DNA from: WHSM01 sp050701635
GTDB lineage: Bacteria; Actinomycetota; Actinomycetes; Mycobacteriales; Micromonosporaceae
DNA length: 5,318 bases
Assembly: GCA_050701635.1 (NCBI GenBank)
Contig: JBOGDF010000370.1
Coordinates: 1-5,318, forward strand
Direction of reading: 5' to 3'
A program made the position numbers and the translations under genes. This document shows positions 5,067-5,318 of this stretch, piece by piece (the stretch's first letter is position 1; every line of letters starts with the position of its first letter). Below the pieces are notes generated by a model. The model saw nothing but the letters and a program-made list of their open reading frames with translations. It searched no databases and was not told the origin of the DNA.

Positions 5067-5318
5067 GTGGGGCAGGTAGACGCCGCATTCGACCGTGCGG
5101 TGAACGCCCATCGCGAAGCCGTGGCCCACGCCCGCAAAGCCGATCAGGAGCTGGAACGGCTGGCCGGCGACGACACCGGTGCCGGGGTCTCGTCCTCTGA
5201 ACAAGCTGGACTGGTCGCCGAGCTGCGCGCCGCCGCCGACGGGCTGCTGCCGGGGTGGCTCGGCGTACCGCTGGACGGGTCGGTGCAGGCACCGAAGCTC
5301 GGCGGCTCGGCGTCGCCG
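5067..5318 (+). CDS. N-terminal part of an unidentified protein, cut by the window edge; FtsK/SpoIIIE-like ATPase possible
   Basis: An open frame of 84 codons from GTG with no stop before the window ends; only the N-terminus is visible. Residues about 5-35 (starting AAFDRAVNAHREAVAHARKA) look like one long amphipathic, charged helix with coiled-coil potential. An acidic Gly/Ser linker follows, then a second helical stretch with AELRAAADGLLPGWLG, then PLDG and a Gly/Ser-rich turn. There is no signal peptide or membrane segment. A helical start followed by a PGWLG-PLD segment reminds me of the N-termini of FtsK/SpoIIIE-domain proteins in related actinomycetes. No Walker motif is in view, so that is a recollection-based guess. 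Supporting the gene itself are a GGAGG site, a TANNNT element, Ala/Arg/Glu-rich composition and G/C third positions. It is transcribed away from the dioxygenase gene. Confidence 0.78.
   Translation, partial: MGQVDAAFDRAVNAHREAVAHARKADQELERLAGDDTGAGVSSSEQAGLVAELRAAADGLLPGWLGVPLDGSVQAPKLGGSASP

Noticed and set aside
4901..5137. 78-codon minus-strand frame overlapping the rightward gene
   Set aside because: It overlaps the start, promoter and ribosome binding site of the plus-strand gene and has no motif or start signal of its own.

Overview
The window is very GC-rich. Codon third positions are strongly G/C, GTG is used as a start codon beside ATG, and gene boundaries carry few A/T bases. This points to a high-GC actinomycete. 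A secreted GH15 enzyme beside a membrane-anchored PknB-type kinase, together with the style of the truncated right-hand protein, suggests a filamentous actinomycete, possibly Micromonosporaceae; that family placement is inference.

Layout: three genes lie head-to-tail on the minus strand, so they are read from right to left. At 3849-4667 is a tryptophan 2,3-dioxygenase, the heme enzyme that opens the kynurenine pathway. At 2226-3752 is a transmembrane Ser/Thr protein kinase with a non-RD catalytic loop (HGD instead of HRD), a short-repeat linker, one membrane helix and a Pro/Gly-rich outer tail without PASTA domains. At 47-2152 is a secreted glucoamylase/glucodextranase-type GH15 hydrolase. 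The gaps between them are 96 bp (dioxygenase to kinase ATG) and 73 bp (kinase to hydrolase). Each gene has its own plausible -10 element, so they are more likely neighbours than one obligate operon, although read-through is possible. Two of the three (dioxygenase and hydrolase) lack a Shine-Dalgarno sequence and have promoter-like hexamers placed so that the mRNA would begin at or next to the start codon, i.e. leaderless transcripts. The kinase has a clear GGGAGG site, which decides its start.

A divergent gene begins on the plus strand at 5067 and runs off the right edge. Only 84 codons are visible: a helical, charged N-terminus. It may be the start of an FtsK/SpoIIIE-type ATPase-like protein, but this is a weak call.

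The 399-bp gap between the divergent genes (4668-5066) is the most structured non-coding part. It holds three consecutive perfect-stem inverted repeats within 115 bp (4730-4755, 4763-4790, 4795-4844). The first two carry the same 9-mer, CTCCCCGTG, in their loop regions. The largest folds better as minus-strand RNA, with 15 consecutive pairs including one G-U. Because the flanking genes diverge, terminators are not expected there, so a structured leader, small RNA or operator cluster is possible.

No tRNA, rRNA, CRISPR array, transposase or insertion sequence was seen. No coherent new multi-gene system is evident. The points of interest are the unusual kinase, the orphan dioxygenase and the hairpin cluster.
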